Assembly: GCA_943789365.1 (NCBI GenBank)
Contig: CALSTV010000001.1
Location: 1,116,001 to 1,180,000 of the forward strand
Length of the DNA: 64,000 nt
From: an uncultured Flavobacteriaceae bacterium
Lineage (GTDB): Bacteria > Bacteroidota > Bacteroidia > Flavobacteriales > Flavobacteriaceae
Reading direction: 5' to 3'
Below are positions 1 through 8,096 of the stretch, piece after piece (the stretch's first letter is position 1; each line of letters begins with the position of its first letter). A program made the translations under genes and the position numbers. A model generated the notes under the pieces. That model had not been told where the DNA came from, made no database searches, and worked only from the letters and a program-made list of their open reading frames with translations.

Positions 1-729
1 ATCAAAGAACGCTGTACAGATCTCGATTTGTTATCCATTCAGATGTACGGAGAACTACCCGAGCTACCAAAGCTTCTCAAAAAGTACAATTGGAGAGGCC
101 CTTATATGGTTACAGAATGGGGAGCGACCGGACATTGGGAAGTTCCAAAAACTTCATGGGGTGCTCCCATTGAAGAGCACTCAAGTTTAAAAGCGGCAAA
201 CTATCTTCAACGATACAAAACAGGAATTGCCATTGACACCAAACAATGCCTAGGGTCCTATGTCTTTTTATGGGGACAGAAACAAGAAAGAACACCTACC
301 TGGTACGGACTGTTTTTGGAAAACGGGAAAGAAACAGAATCTGTAGATGTTATGCATTATATATGGAATGATGCATGGCCCGAAAACAAAACACCACAAA
401 TCACTTCCTTTACACTCAATAACAAAACGGCCTACGACAATGTGGTAGTAAAAGAAGGAAGTATCGTTTCTGCAGCATTAGAAATCACAGATCTTGAAAA
501 GGATGACATTCATTACAGATGGGAACTTTTAAAAGAAAGCACAAGTGTACAAGAAGGTGGGGATTATGAAGAACGACCTAAAAACTTAAAGATAAAAACC
601 ATCAAAATATCAAAAGGAACACTCGAATTCAAGGCACCGAAAAAAGGAAATTACAGACTGTTTGGCTATGCTAATGATGGACATTCACACGAAGCTACTG
701 CAAACATCCCGTTTCGAGTAACAGAATAA
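1..729 (+). CDS. C-terminal part of a TIM-barrel glycosidase (partial, cut by window start)
   Basis: The reading frame is open from base 1, so the gene begins upstream of the window; the in-frame TTG at 28 is not a real start. The first ~110 residues look like the end of a (beta/alpha)8 glycosidase: a VTEWG segment (candidate nucleophile Glu) followed by a Trp-rich FLWGQ stretch. About 100 residues of beta-sandwich-like sequence follow (PQITSFTLNN onward), probably an accessory Ig-like or carbohydrate-binding domain. The position upstream of two laminarinase genes suggests a role in the same beta-glucan locus. Family assignment (GH2-like, GH5-like or GH17-like) is not possible from this fragment. 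No membrane segment or sorting domain is visible at the C-terminus. Confidence 0.7.
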   Translation: MKERCTDLDLLSIQMYGELPELPKLLKKYNWRGPYMVTEWGATGHWEVPKTSWGAPIEEHSSLKAANYLQRYKTGIAIDTKQCLGSYVFLWGQKQERTPTWYGLFLENGKETESVDVMHYIWNDAWPENKTPQITSFTLNNKTAYDNVVVKEGSIVSAALEITDLEKDDIHYRWELLKESTSVQEGGDYEERPKNLKIKTIKISKGTLEFKAPKKGNYRLFGYANDGHSHEATANIPFRVTE

Positions 730-1142
730 AAACATAATTCTTGTTTCAATGATTTCATGTTACATAATGATGCCAATACATTTATCAGATGCAATGAGAT
801 AAAAGGTGATTATCACCAAAAAAAACTAATAGTTTAATCGAAAAAAAACAAGAATCATTGAAATTGCCGTTTCAAATGAAAAAAGAAGTGCCTCCTGTTT
901 TCCATCCTAACAACTTATGAGCGATTTTATCACTACAACAACTATACATCGCTCTCATGTTATTGAATAGAAACTTGCAGAAAACATTTCAAAAAACACC
1001 TCTAAACAGCAGTAATAACAAGGGAAATCATCAACCTAATACAATTTAACAATTGTGTAGCGGTTGTGTACAGGTCATAAATTTCTTCAATCTTTTCAAC
1101 TGTATTAATTTTAAAAAACAATTAAACCAAAAACCAATTTCA
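730..1142. other. intergenic region upstream of the first GH16 gene, with permuted inverted motifs
   Basis: No credible gene is present; the ORF extending upstream from 1143 lacks a sensible start. Two short inverted pairs are visible: ATTCTTGTTT (737-746) with AAACAAGAAT (845-854), and TTTCAATGATT (744-754) with AATCATTGAAA (852-862). The two blocks keep the same order although each half is inverted. They may be regulatory or may be chance in AT-rich DNA. Confidence 0.35.
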
Positions 1143-2267
1143 ATGCATACAGCGAACCGATATTTATTTTTATTGACTACTTTTTCATTCTTATTAATAG
1201 CATGTGCTTCAGATGACGACGATACTGTTGAGGGAACTCAAAATGAAATCGTTCCTTCTAACCTAATTATCGATATCAATATTGCAGGACAAGGAGTCTT
1301 ATATCCAAATGGTGATGGATCTGGAAATGTAAACATTACGGCCTCGGCAACAAATGCAAGTTCTTATATATTTGAATTTGACGAAAATGTAAGTATAGAA
1401 AACACAACAGGAATTGCTTCCTACCAATATACAGCGATAGGAAAAAACAGTTATACCGTAACGGTGACTGCCCTTTCTGAAACTGGAAATTCAGTAAGTC
1501 ATTTTAGACAAATAACGGTCTACAAAGGCGACTCAAATGAGGCTGGTCCAGGAACCCAATTAATCTGGTCTGATGAGTTCGATTCACCGGGAGCTCCAGA
1601 TACTAGTAAATGGACGTATGATCTTGGAGATGGCTGCCCGAACGTTTGTAATTGGGGAAATGGCGAAGCTCAATACTACACTGATAGAACAGAAAATGTA
1701 GAAGTAAAAGATGGTATTTTAAGAATCACAGCCAAAAGAGAAAATTACCAAGGCTATGATTTCACATCAACACGTCTAAAAACACAAGGGAAATTTAGTT
1801 TTACCTATGGACGAATCGAGGTACGCGCCAAATTACCTTCAGGAATTGGAACATGGCCTGCCATTTGGATGCTTGGAGATAATATTACTACTGTAGGATG
1901 GCCAGCTTGTGGCGAAATAGACATTATGGAACACGTTGGTAAAAACCTAGGCAGCGTACAAAGTGCTATGCATACGCCTTCGAGTCATGGAGCAACCGTA
2001 AACCATGGGTCTACTTTCATTAGTGATACTACAACAGCCTTTCATGTTTATACCATGGAATGGTCTCCAGAAAAAATAGAATTTTTCGTAGATGATCATT
2101 CTTTTTACACCTACAATCCCAACGTAAAAACGACAAGTACCTGGCCGTACACTGGTAACCAATTTATCATATTGAACATCGCCATGGGAGGTGTTTTAGG
2201 TGGTCCCATAGAAAATTCATTCCAAGAAAGCAGTATGGAAGTAGATTATGTGCGTGTTTACCAATAA
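1143..2267 (+). CDS. GH16 endo-beta-1,3-glucanase (laminarinase) lipoprotein
   Basis: Likely hydrolyses internal beta-1,3 bonds of laminarin at the cell surface. The start at 1143 was chosen because it places a lipoprotein signal at the N-terminus, with lipobox LLIAC and the acidic run SDDDD right after the cysteine, as in surface-exposed Bacteroidota lipoproteins. An upstream in-frame start at 1053 would bury that signal. Residues ~35-130 are an Ig/PKD-like sandwich. The GH16 domain follows (~145-374) with the catalytic signature GEIDIMEHVG: nucleophile Glu258, assisting Asp260, acid/base Glu263. The domain ends with the family-typical VDYVRVYQ strand. It is paralogous to the GH16 at 7232-8068 but carries the extra N-terminal domain. 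Family is certain; substrate is inferred from motif and locus. Confidence 0.92.
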   Translation: MHTANRYLFLLTTFSFLLIACASDDDDTVEGTQNEIVPSNLIIDINIAGQGVLYPNGDGSGNVNITASATNASSYIFEFDENVSIENTTGIASYQYTAIGKNSYTVTVTALSETGNSVSHFRQITVYKGDSNEAGPGTQLIWSDEFDSPGAPDTSKWTYDLGDGCPNVCNWGNGEAQYYTDRTENVEVKDGILRITAKRENYQGYDFTSTRLKTQGKFSFTYGRIEVRAKLPSGIGTWPAIWMLGDNITTVGWPACGEIDIMEHVGKNLGSVQSAMHTPSSHGATVNHGSTFISDTTTAFHVYTMEWSPEKIEFFVDDHSFYTYNPNVKTTSTWPYTGNQFIILNIAMGGVLGGPIENSFQESSMEVDYVRVYQ

Positions 2268-2633
2268 CACCAAAAAACGTGAAGGGCAGTAATTAGAATT
2301 TAGCTTTTACAACCCCTCTACATCAATAAAAAAAAACAACTAATTACAAACCAAAAAAACAATTAACCTATGTTAGCAAAAACCAAACACCCTCCCATTA
2401 AACTTACTAAACACATGAGCCTGCACGTCTAAACCCCTTAAGAAATTTAACTTGTAGAGTTCTTGTATAGGCGCATTTTTAGTTTTTAACTAGTAGCTGT
2501 TGTATCTTGAAAAAGCATTTCAATCCTTGTGTTGAAAACTCATTATACACTTTGCCCCATCGTTAATTTCTAAAAACTAAACATTAAAACAAAAATATTA
2601 TCTAACCCAAAACCAATCTAAACAAATCAAATT
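2268..2633. other. intergenic region upstream of the glycosidase-barrel gene
   Basis: About 365 bp without a credible gene, AT-rich. The only interpretable element is a candidate promoter at 2527-2554, listed separately. No convincing terminator hairpin was found for the upstream GH16 gene. Confidence 0.4.
2527..2554 (+). promoter_or_regulatory. candidate Bacteroidota-type promoter
   Basis: A TTG (2527-2529) lies 16 nt before TATACACTTTG (2546-2554 for the TA to TTTG part). This approximates the Bacteroidota -33/-7 pattern (TTTG and TAnnTTTG), with one extra base between TA and TTTG. It lies ~80 nt upstream of the start at 2634 and could drive the block 2634-10127. Confidence 0.35.
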
Positions 2634-5600
2634 ATGAAACACTATTTTCTAAGATTCGTACTGTTTTTATTTGCACTCACAACTTTTGCTCAGTCAAAAG
2701 TATCCGTTGTAAATTCAAACGAAGGAGCGAAACTAGTCGTAGACGGAAAGGATTTTATCGTCAACGGAATGAACTGGGATTACTTTCCTATTGGCACAAA
2801 TTATTCGTACAGCCTTTGGAAACAATCCGATGCTACCATCAAAGCAGCACTGGATGCCGAAATGGGATTGCTTAAAAATATGGGCGTAAACACCATTAGA
2901 ATGTATACCGGAGTTCAAGCCAAATGGATCCAATACATCTATGAAAAATATGGAATTTACACCATGTTAAACCATTCTTTTGGAAGGTACGGCTTAACCA
3001 TTAATGGTGCTTGGGAAGAGGTAACTGATTACCGAAACCCAGATGCACAAAAATTACTTCTTAGTGAAGTAACCAAAATGGCACAGGACTATCAAGGCAC
3101 GCCAGGTCTTTTATTGTATTTATTAGGAAACGAAAACAATTATGGTCTGTTTTGGGCGGGAGCTGAAACTGAAGACTTCCCAGATGATGAAGAAGAAAAG
3201 GCCTTTATTGGTGAAAAACGCGGAAGACCCATGTATCGATTGATGAATGACGCCGCAATTGCCATGAAAAACATCAGTACTTCTGTTCCTGTTGCTATTT
3301 GTAACGGAGATGTGCTGTTTATTGATATTGTAGCGGAAGAATGTAAAGACGTCGATATCTATGGAACCAATATGTACCGTGGAACTACCTTTACAAATGC
3401 CTTCGATGTTATCAAAGAAAAATTAAACAAACCAGTGCTTCTAACTGAATTCGGAGCCGATGCTTTCAACGCCATTGAAAACGCTGAAGATCAAAAATCA
3501 CAAGCTTTCTATATGGTAGAAAACTGGAAAGACATCTACCTGAATACTGCTGGAATGGGCAAAGCAGGTAACGCTATTGGAGGATTTACCTTTCAATTTA
3601 GCGACGGTTGGTGGAAATATGGACAAACTAAAAACTTAGATGTTCATGACAACAACGCTTCCTGGGCTAATGGTGGTTACTATTTAGACATGGAAGAAGG
3701 TCAAAACAACATGAATGAAGAGTGGTTTGGAATTTGTGCCAAAGGACCTACCAATGACCGAGGTTTGTATGATTTATATCCTCGTGCAGCTTACTATGCT
3801 TTAAAAGAAGTACACACTTTAAATCCTTATGAAGAAGGTGTAAACCCAGAGTTTACGGAAAACTTCTTCAAGAATATCAATTTGATGGATGCCGTATTAA
3901 GAGCGAGAGGAGACAAAGCAGCCTTATCGGGAGGAAGTTCAGAAAAACTGTTTGTATCTAAACTAGAAGCAAAATTTACCACATTTAGCACAGGAGGATC
4001 ATTGATTACAACCCCAGATTCACCTGATCCTGATGAAGTAGTGTATCCGGATCAACTTGGATTTGATCATATGCAATCTTATTTTGTTGGAATTGGCGCA
4101 AATCCAGCACCTAATATGAGTGCCAATGTAAATGTAAATATTCTTGGAAATGTAGCGAGAAATCCAATCAATGAAATCTTCTACGAAAATAGAGGAAGAC
4201 CTATAGATGTCAGCACAGTTAATGAAAATGTTACATTGAATGATCTGAACCGTGTGCAAATATACAACGCAGAATATTCATGGAAAACCGAATATGCAGA
4301 CATCAAAGGATTCTACAGAACGGGGCACTACCACTGGGGTTATGAAGGTGACTTCTTTGGCTTGTACCCAGAAGCAAACTACGGTCCTAATCTGGACACT
4401 TATAATGGTGAAATCAGCGGAATTGAGTTTGAAGGAAAAAAAGAACTGGAAGGATTGAAAGTAGCCTTTGGTCCTCAACTATGGTGGGGAGCCAACCCGG
4501 CCTTACTTTTTAAATACTCCAAAACCGTTGGGAAATTTGATATTACTGCAATGTATCACGAAGATCTTGACGACGCGCCAGACGCAGTGAGTTCTATTGC
4601 GGTACCTTTACCACAAACCCGAAAAGTAGCCTTACATGTCAAAAGAAAGTTTGGAAACCTAGGCGTTGAGCTTGGAGGTATTTGGGCAGGACAACCATTA
4701 AACGGAAGAGAATTCCAATTCACAGAAGGAGGTCCAGGTGACTATGTAGTTTACACCGATAGAATTAACAAAAACGACAACTGGGGAGCCAAGGCAAAAA
4801 TCACCTTCCAAAAAGGAGCCATTAACTGGTATGCACAAGGAGCTGCTATGGGACTCGTTGCAAATGGAGGTGCCGACCCAACTCAAACCTTTACAGGTTG
4901 GAGACTGAAAGACACTGGTAGTGGAAACCAGACCAACTTCTTAACCGGGTTCACATATTTATTAGGTGACTTCCAAATTGCACCAAACTTCTTATGGCAA
5001 AAACCTATCGTAGGTGCTATGCCGAATGACGTAGAAGCTCCTGGAAGGCTGAGAAATATAATGGATGATCCTTTTGCCGTTCGTTCTAACAGAGAAACAA
5101 CCGCTGGAGAAATCTTATTTACCTTCGACCCAACACCTGGAACTTGGATGTATGAGTGGGATAATGCCAGAGCGGAAGACGCTAAATTTGCCATGAACCT
5201 AGGCTTTGTATATCGCCACCATCCTACAACAATGGATGCTGGTATTGGTATTTCTCCAAATCGTACCGCATTTGCATTCCCTAACTCGGCTCCCGCTGAA
5301 GATTTATGGGAAATTAATTCAAGACTAATTTCCAAACTAAACCCTGACTTGGGATTAATTGCTGACCTTTATGTAGGTAATGGACAAGCAAACGGTGATA
5401 GTGAAAGACTAGTACAACGTGCCGGAGCTGATTTCAAAGTAATTTACAACAAAATTAAATTTACACATTCTGTTAAAATCAACGATTGGGGACCTTATGA
5501 TTACCATCGTGATTTCAACCTTACATACCCTTTGCAAACTATGTTGGATATTTCTACAACCTTAGGGAAACCAGATTGGTTCATTTTACCAAATACACAA

Positions 5601-5768
5601 ATTGGAATCCGAGGAACTTGGAGATCATTAAACCAATACTCTCCTAGGTACAGCCCAAATGCAACTTCCTCTGAATTTTCATTAGAACCTACAGTGAGCC
5701 CAGTTGGGTTCCCTGATGGAAGCGAATGGGAAATTAGAACCTATGTACATATCAATATTGGTAAATAA
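2634..5768 (+). CDS. glycosidase fused to an outer-membrane beta-barrel
   Basis: An unusual two-part protein of 1044 residues. Residues 1-20 are a Sec signal peptide ending TFAQ. Residues ~25-400 form a (beta/alpha)8 clan-A-type glycosidase: GNEN with Glu167 as probable acid/base, and LLTEFG with Glu272 as probable nucleophile. From ~435 to the end the sequence changes to alternating aromatic/polar strands with Gly/Asn/Asp turns, as in porin-like 14-18-strand barrels. Examples of strands are AKITFQKGAINWYAQGAAM and EWEIRTYVHINIGK at the C-terminus. The likely topology is a barrel in the outer membrane holding the catalytic domain at the surface or periplasmic mouth. It starts a close gene block (14 nt before the next gene). 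The GH family is not assigned; a GH5- or GH2-like TIM barrel fits. The beta-glucan role is inferred from the locus. Confidence 0.8.
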   Translation: MKHYFLRFVLFLFALTTFAQSKVSVVNSNEGAKLVVDGKDFIVNGMNWDYFPIGTNYSYSLWKQSDATIKAALDAEMGLLKNMGVNTIRMYTGVQAKWIQYIYEKYGIYTMLNHSFGRYGLTINGAWEEVTDYRNPDAQKLLLSEVTKMAQDYQGTPGLLLYLLGNENNYGLFWAGAETEDFPDDEEEKAFIGEKRGRPMYRLMNDAAIAMKNISTSVPVAICNGDVLFIDIVAEECKDVDIYGTNMYRGTTFTNAFDVIKEKLNKPVLLTEFGADAFNAIENAEDQKSQAFYMVENWKDIYLNTAGMGKAGNAIGGFTFQFSDGWWKYGQTKNLDVHDNNASWANGGYYLDMEEGQNNMNEEWFGICAKGPTNDRGLYDLYPRAAYYALKEVHTLNPYEEGVNPEFTENFFKNINLMDAVLRARGDKAALSGGSSEKLFVSKLEAKFTTFSTGGSLITTPDSPDPDEVVYPDQLGFDHMQSYFVGIGANPAPNMSANVNVNILGNVARNPINEIFYENRGRPIDVSTVNENVTLNDLNRVQIYNAEYSWKTEYADIKGFYRTGHYHWGYEGDFFGLYPEANYGPNLDTYNGEISGIEFEGKKELEGLKVAFGPQLWWGANPALLFKYSKTVGKFDITAMYHEDLDDAPDAVSSIAVPLPQTRKVALHVKRKFGNLGVELGGIWAGQPLNGREFQFTEGGPGDYVVYTDRINKNDNWGAKAKITFQKGAINWYAQGAAMGLVANGGADPTQTFTGWRLKDTGSGNQTNFLTGFTYLLGDFQIAPNFLWQKPIVGAMPNDVEAPGRLRNIMDDPFAVRSNRETTAGEILFTFDPTPGTWMYEWDNARAEDAKFAMNLGFVYRHHPTTMDAGIGISPNRTAFAFPNSAPAEDLWEINSRLISKLNPDLGLIADLYVGNGQANGDSERLVQRAGADFKVIYNKIKFTHSVKINDWGPYDYHRDFNLTYPLQTMLDISTTLGKPDWFILPNTQIGIRGTWRSLNQYSPRYSPNATSSEFSLEPTVSPVGFPDGSEWEIRTYVHINIGK

Positions 5769-5782
5769 AAAACTTTAGAAAG

Positions 5783-7204
5783 ATGAAAAACAGAAATTAT
5801 ATATACGTAAAAATAATAATGCTTTCAGGCTTACTAGGTATCAGTACAGTAAGTTGTGAACGCGATTATTCAGAAGACGTTGCCTTTGCAACCTTTCCGG
5901 CCATAGGTGAAATCTTTAACGACACACCTGTAGCAATGGGAAGTGACTTTTATTTCCCTTATGATGGTTCAAAACCAACTGCATGGTCAGTTGATAATAA
6001 CGTAAGTTATATGGGGAGCGCCTCAATGAGAGTAGATGTTCCCAATGCGAATGACCCGGAAGGAAACTATGCGGGTGCTATCTTTAGAGTAGACGGAGAA
6101 GGTTCAGGAAGAGATCTTTCCGGATTTGATGCATTGACTTTTTACGCAAAGGCCTCACAAGCTGTAACTATTGGTGAAATCGGTTTTGGGGAAGACTTTG
6201 GCGAAAATAAATATGTAGCAAATCTTACTAATGTAGATCTAACTACAAATTGGACGCAATTCATCATCCCTATTCCAGATCCTTCTAAACTTATTCAAGA
6301 ACGTGGTATGCTAAGATATGCCGCTGCGGGAATTGGAGAACCTGGCTTTGAAACTGGCTATACGTTTTGGATTGACGAGGTGAAATTTGAAAAACTAGGC
6401 ACGATTGCACAACCAAAACCAGCTATCTTAGGTGGTGAAGATGTTGAAGAACAAGGTTTTTCAGGAAGTGCAATAGATCTAGCTGGTCGCAACCTTACAC
6501 AAACATACAATTTAGGTTCTGGAATCAACCAAACCGTAACGGCAGCACCTTCTTATTTCAATTTTGTCTCCTCAGATATAGAAGTGGCAAGAGTAAATGA
6601 ATTGGGAATTGTTTCTATTCTAAAGGAAGGTTCAGCTACCATAACAGCAACCTTAGATGGAGTAAAAGCAACGGGGTCTTTAACACTCCAAGTTGGTGAA
6701 GATTTTGAATTCGCACCAGATCCTACACTTCCTCAATCAGATGTGATCTCCATTTTTAGTAACGCCTATACAGATGTATTGGTAGACACTTACAATCCAT
6801 ATTGGGATACTTCAACTACACAAGGGGAACAAACAGTTATTAGTGGACAAGACATATTGCATTATACCTCTTTAAACTATGTTGCAATTTTAACGGCAAC
6901 AGAACTTATTGATGCCACTGATATGACACATATTCATTTCGATCTATTAACTGCTGATGCGCCTGCAAATTTTATTGTCAAAATAAAAGATTTTGGTGAC
7001 GATGGTGTTGATGGTGGTGGTGATGATCAAGAGGTCGCTTATACAGTTCCAAGTAGTCAAATCACTTCCGATGAATGGGCAGTCCTAGACATTCCCCTTT
7101 CTAATTTTGTTGGATTGACAAACAAATCTAATATTGGATCTATCATTTTCGAGTCCGTAGGTATAAACGATCTATATATAGACAATGTATACTATCATAA
7201 ATAA
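5783..7204 (+). CDS. multi-domain glycan-binding lipoprotein
   Basis: No catalytic motif is visible; probably a surface binding protein for beta-glucan. The signal sequence ends in a lipobox-like STVSC, giving a lipidated Cys25. Residues ~45-200 are a beta-sandwich resembling CBM11-like or DUF-type binding domains, ending with a FWIDEVKFEK strand. A Big_2-like Ig domain occupies ~210-310 (NELGIVSILKEGSATITATL). The last ~150 residues are the module shared with the proteins at 8097 and 20322: it begins DVISIFSNAYTDV and ends LYIDNVYYHK. It lies 14 nt after the barrel-fusion gene and 27 nt before the second GH16, so it is probably co-transcribed with both. It may fill the SusE/SusF-like role of the locus. 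Confidence 0.75.
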   Translation: MKNRNYIYVKIIMLSGLLGISTVSCERDYSEDVAFATFPAIGEIFNDTPVAMGSDFYFPYDGSKPTAWSVDNNVSYMGSASMRVDVPNANDPEGNYAGAIFRVDGEGSGRDLSGFDALTFYAKASQAVTIGEIGFGEDFGENKYVANLTNVDLTTNWTQFIIPIPDPSKLIQERGMLRYAAAGIGEPGFETGYTFWIDEVKFEKLGTIAQPKPAILGGEDVEEQGFSGSAIDLAGRNLTQTYNLGSGINQTVTAAPSYFNFVSSDIEVARVNELGIVSILKEGSATITATLDGVKATGSLTLQVGEDFEFAPDPTLPQSDVISIFSNAYTDVLVDTYNPYWDTSTTQGEQTVISGQDILHYTSLNYVAILTATELIDATDMTHIHFDLLTADAPANFIVKIKDFGDDGVDGGGDDQEVAYTVPSSQITSDEWAVLDIPLSNFVGLTNKSNIGSIIFESVGINDLYIDNVYYHK

Positions 7205-7231
7205 TAAAGTTCGAAACTTAAAAATATAAAG

Positions 7232-8068
7232 ATGAATAAAAGAAACACATACAAAATAAAAACAGCCCTTTCATCAGCGATTATGTTTGCTTTGGGTCTG
7301 TTGCTTATGACGAGTTGTGATCTGGATACGACCCAAACCGTTGCCAAATTATCGACCTTAGTAATGCAAGATGAATTCGACACTAACGGAGCTCCAAACC
7401 CAGAGTATTGGAATATCGATGAGGGAACAGGACCTAACAATGATGGTTGGGGAAATGGCGAGTTGCAACATTATACAAATAGAACTTCCAACCTAACAGT
7501 TCAAAACGGATACCTGTTAATCACAGCTCAAAAAGAAGACTACCAAGGATCGGCGTATACTTCTGCAAAAATCCAAACCAAAACTAAGGTTGAACATACC
7601 TACGGAAGATTTGAGGCACGAATAAGAGTGCCTTACGGACAAGGTATGTGGCCAGCTTTCTGGTTGTTAGGAAACGATATTGATGAAGTTACTTGGCCAC
7701 AATGCGGTGAGATAGACATTATGGAATATACAGGAGACAAACCAACCATCTTACACGGAAGTGTACACGGACCAGGATATTCTGGTGGTAACCCAGTTAC
7801 AAAAACCTATGAACTCATGAGTGATCGATTTGATACTGGTTTTCACATATTCGGTATCGAATGGGGACCAGACTACATCAACTATTATGTAGACGATGTT
7901 CTCTATAATCAAATCACTCCAGACGACGCAGAAGGAGAATGGGTTTTTGATCACCCATTTTACATCATCATTAATTTGGCCGTAGGAGGAACATTTCCAG
8001 GACCTCCTAGTGAGGAAACCGTATTCCCACAAACCATGTTAGTAGACTACATTCGAGTATATAAATAA
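7232..8068 (+). CDS. GH16 endo-beta-1,3-glucanase lipoprotein (compact paralogue)
   Basis: A 278-residue laminarinase with lipobox MTSC (Cys29) and almost no linker, so the catalytic domain sits close to the membrane anchor. The GH16 signature GEIDIMEYTG gives nucleophile Glu160, Asp162 and acid/base Glu165. WGNGELQHYTNR and the terminal VDYIRVYK are also typical of bacterial laminarinases. It is shorter than the GH16 at 1143-2267, which has an added N-terminal sandwich. It is embedded between two binding lipoproteins, consistent with surface cleavage next to glycan capture. Family is certain; the difference in chain-length or branch preference between the two GH16 enzymes is unknown. Confidence 0.93.
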   Translation: MNKRNTYKIKTALSSAIMFALGLLLMTSCDLDTTQTVAKLSTLVMQDEFDTNGAPNPEYWNIDEGTGPNNDGWGNGELQHYTNRTSNLTVQNGYLLITAQKEDYQGSAYTSAKIQTKTKVEHTYGRFEARIRVPYGQGMWPAFWLLGNDIDEVTWPQCGEIDIMEYTGDKPTILHGSVHGPGYSGGNPVTKTYELMSDRFDTGFHIFGIEWGPDYINYYVDDVLYNQITPDDAEGEWVFDHPFYIIINLAVGGTFPGPPSEETVFPQTMLVDYIRVYK

Positions 8069-8096
8069 GACCTTAAAACCAAAAACATATTCTATT

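Noticed and set aside
1053-1142. N-terminal extension of the GH16 gene
   Set aside because: Would bury the lipoprotein signal; the ATG at 1143 is followed directly by a proper signal and lipobox.
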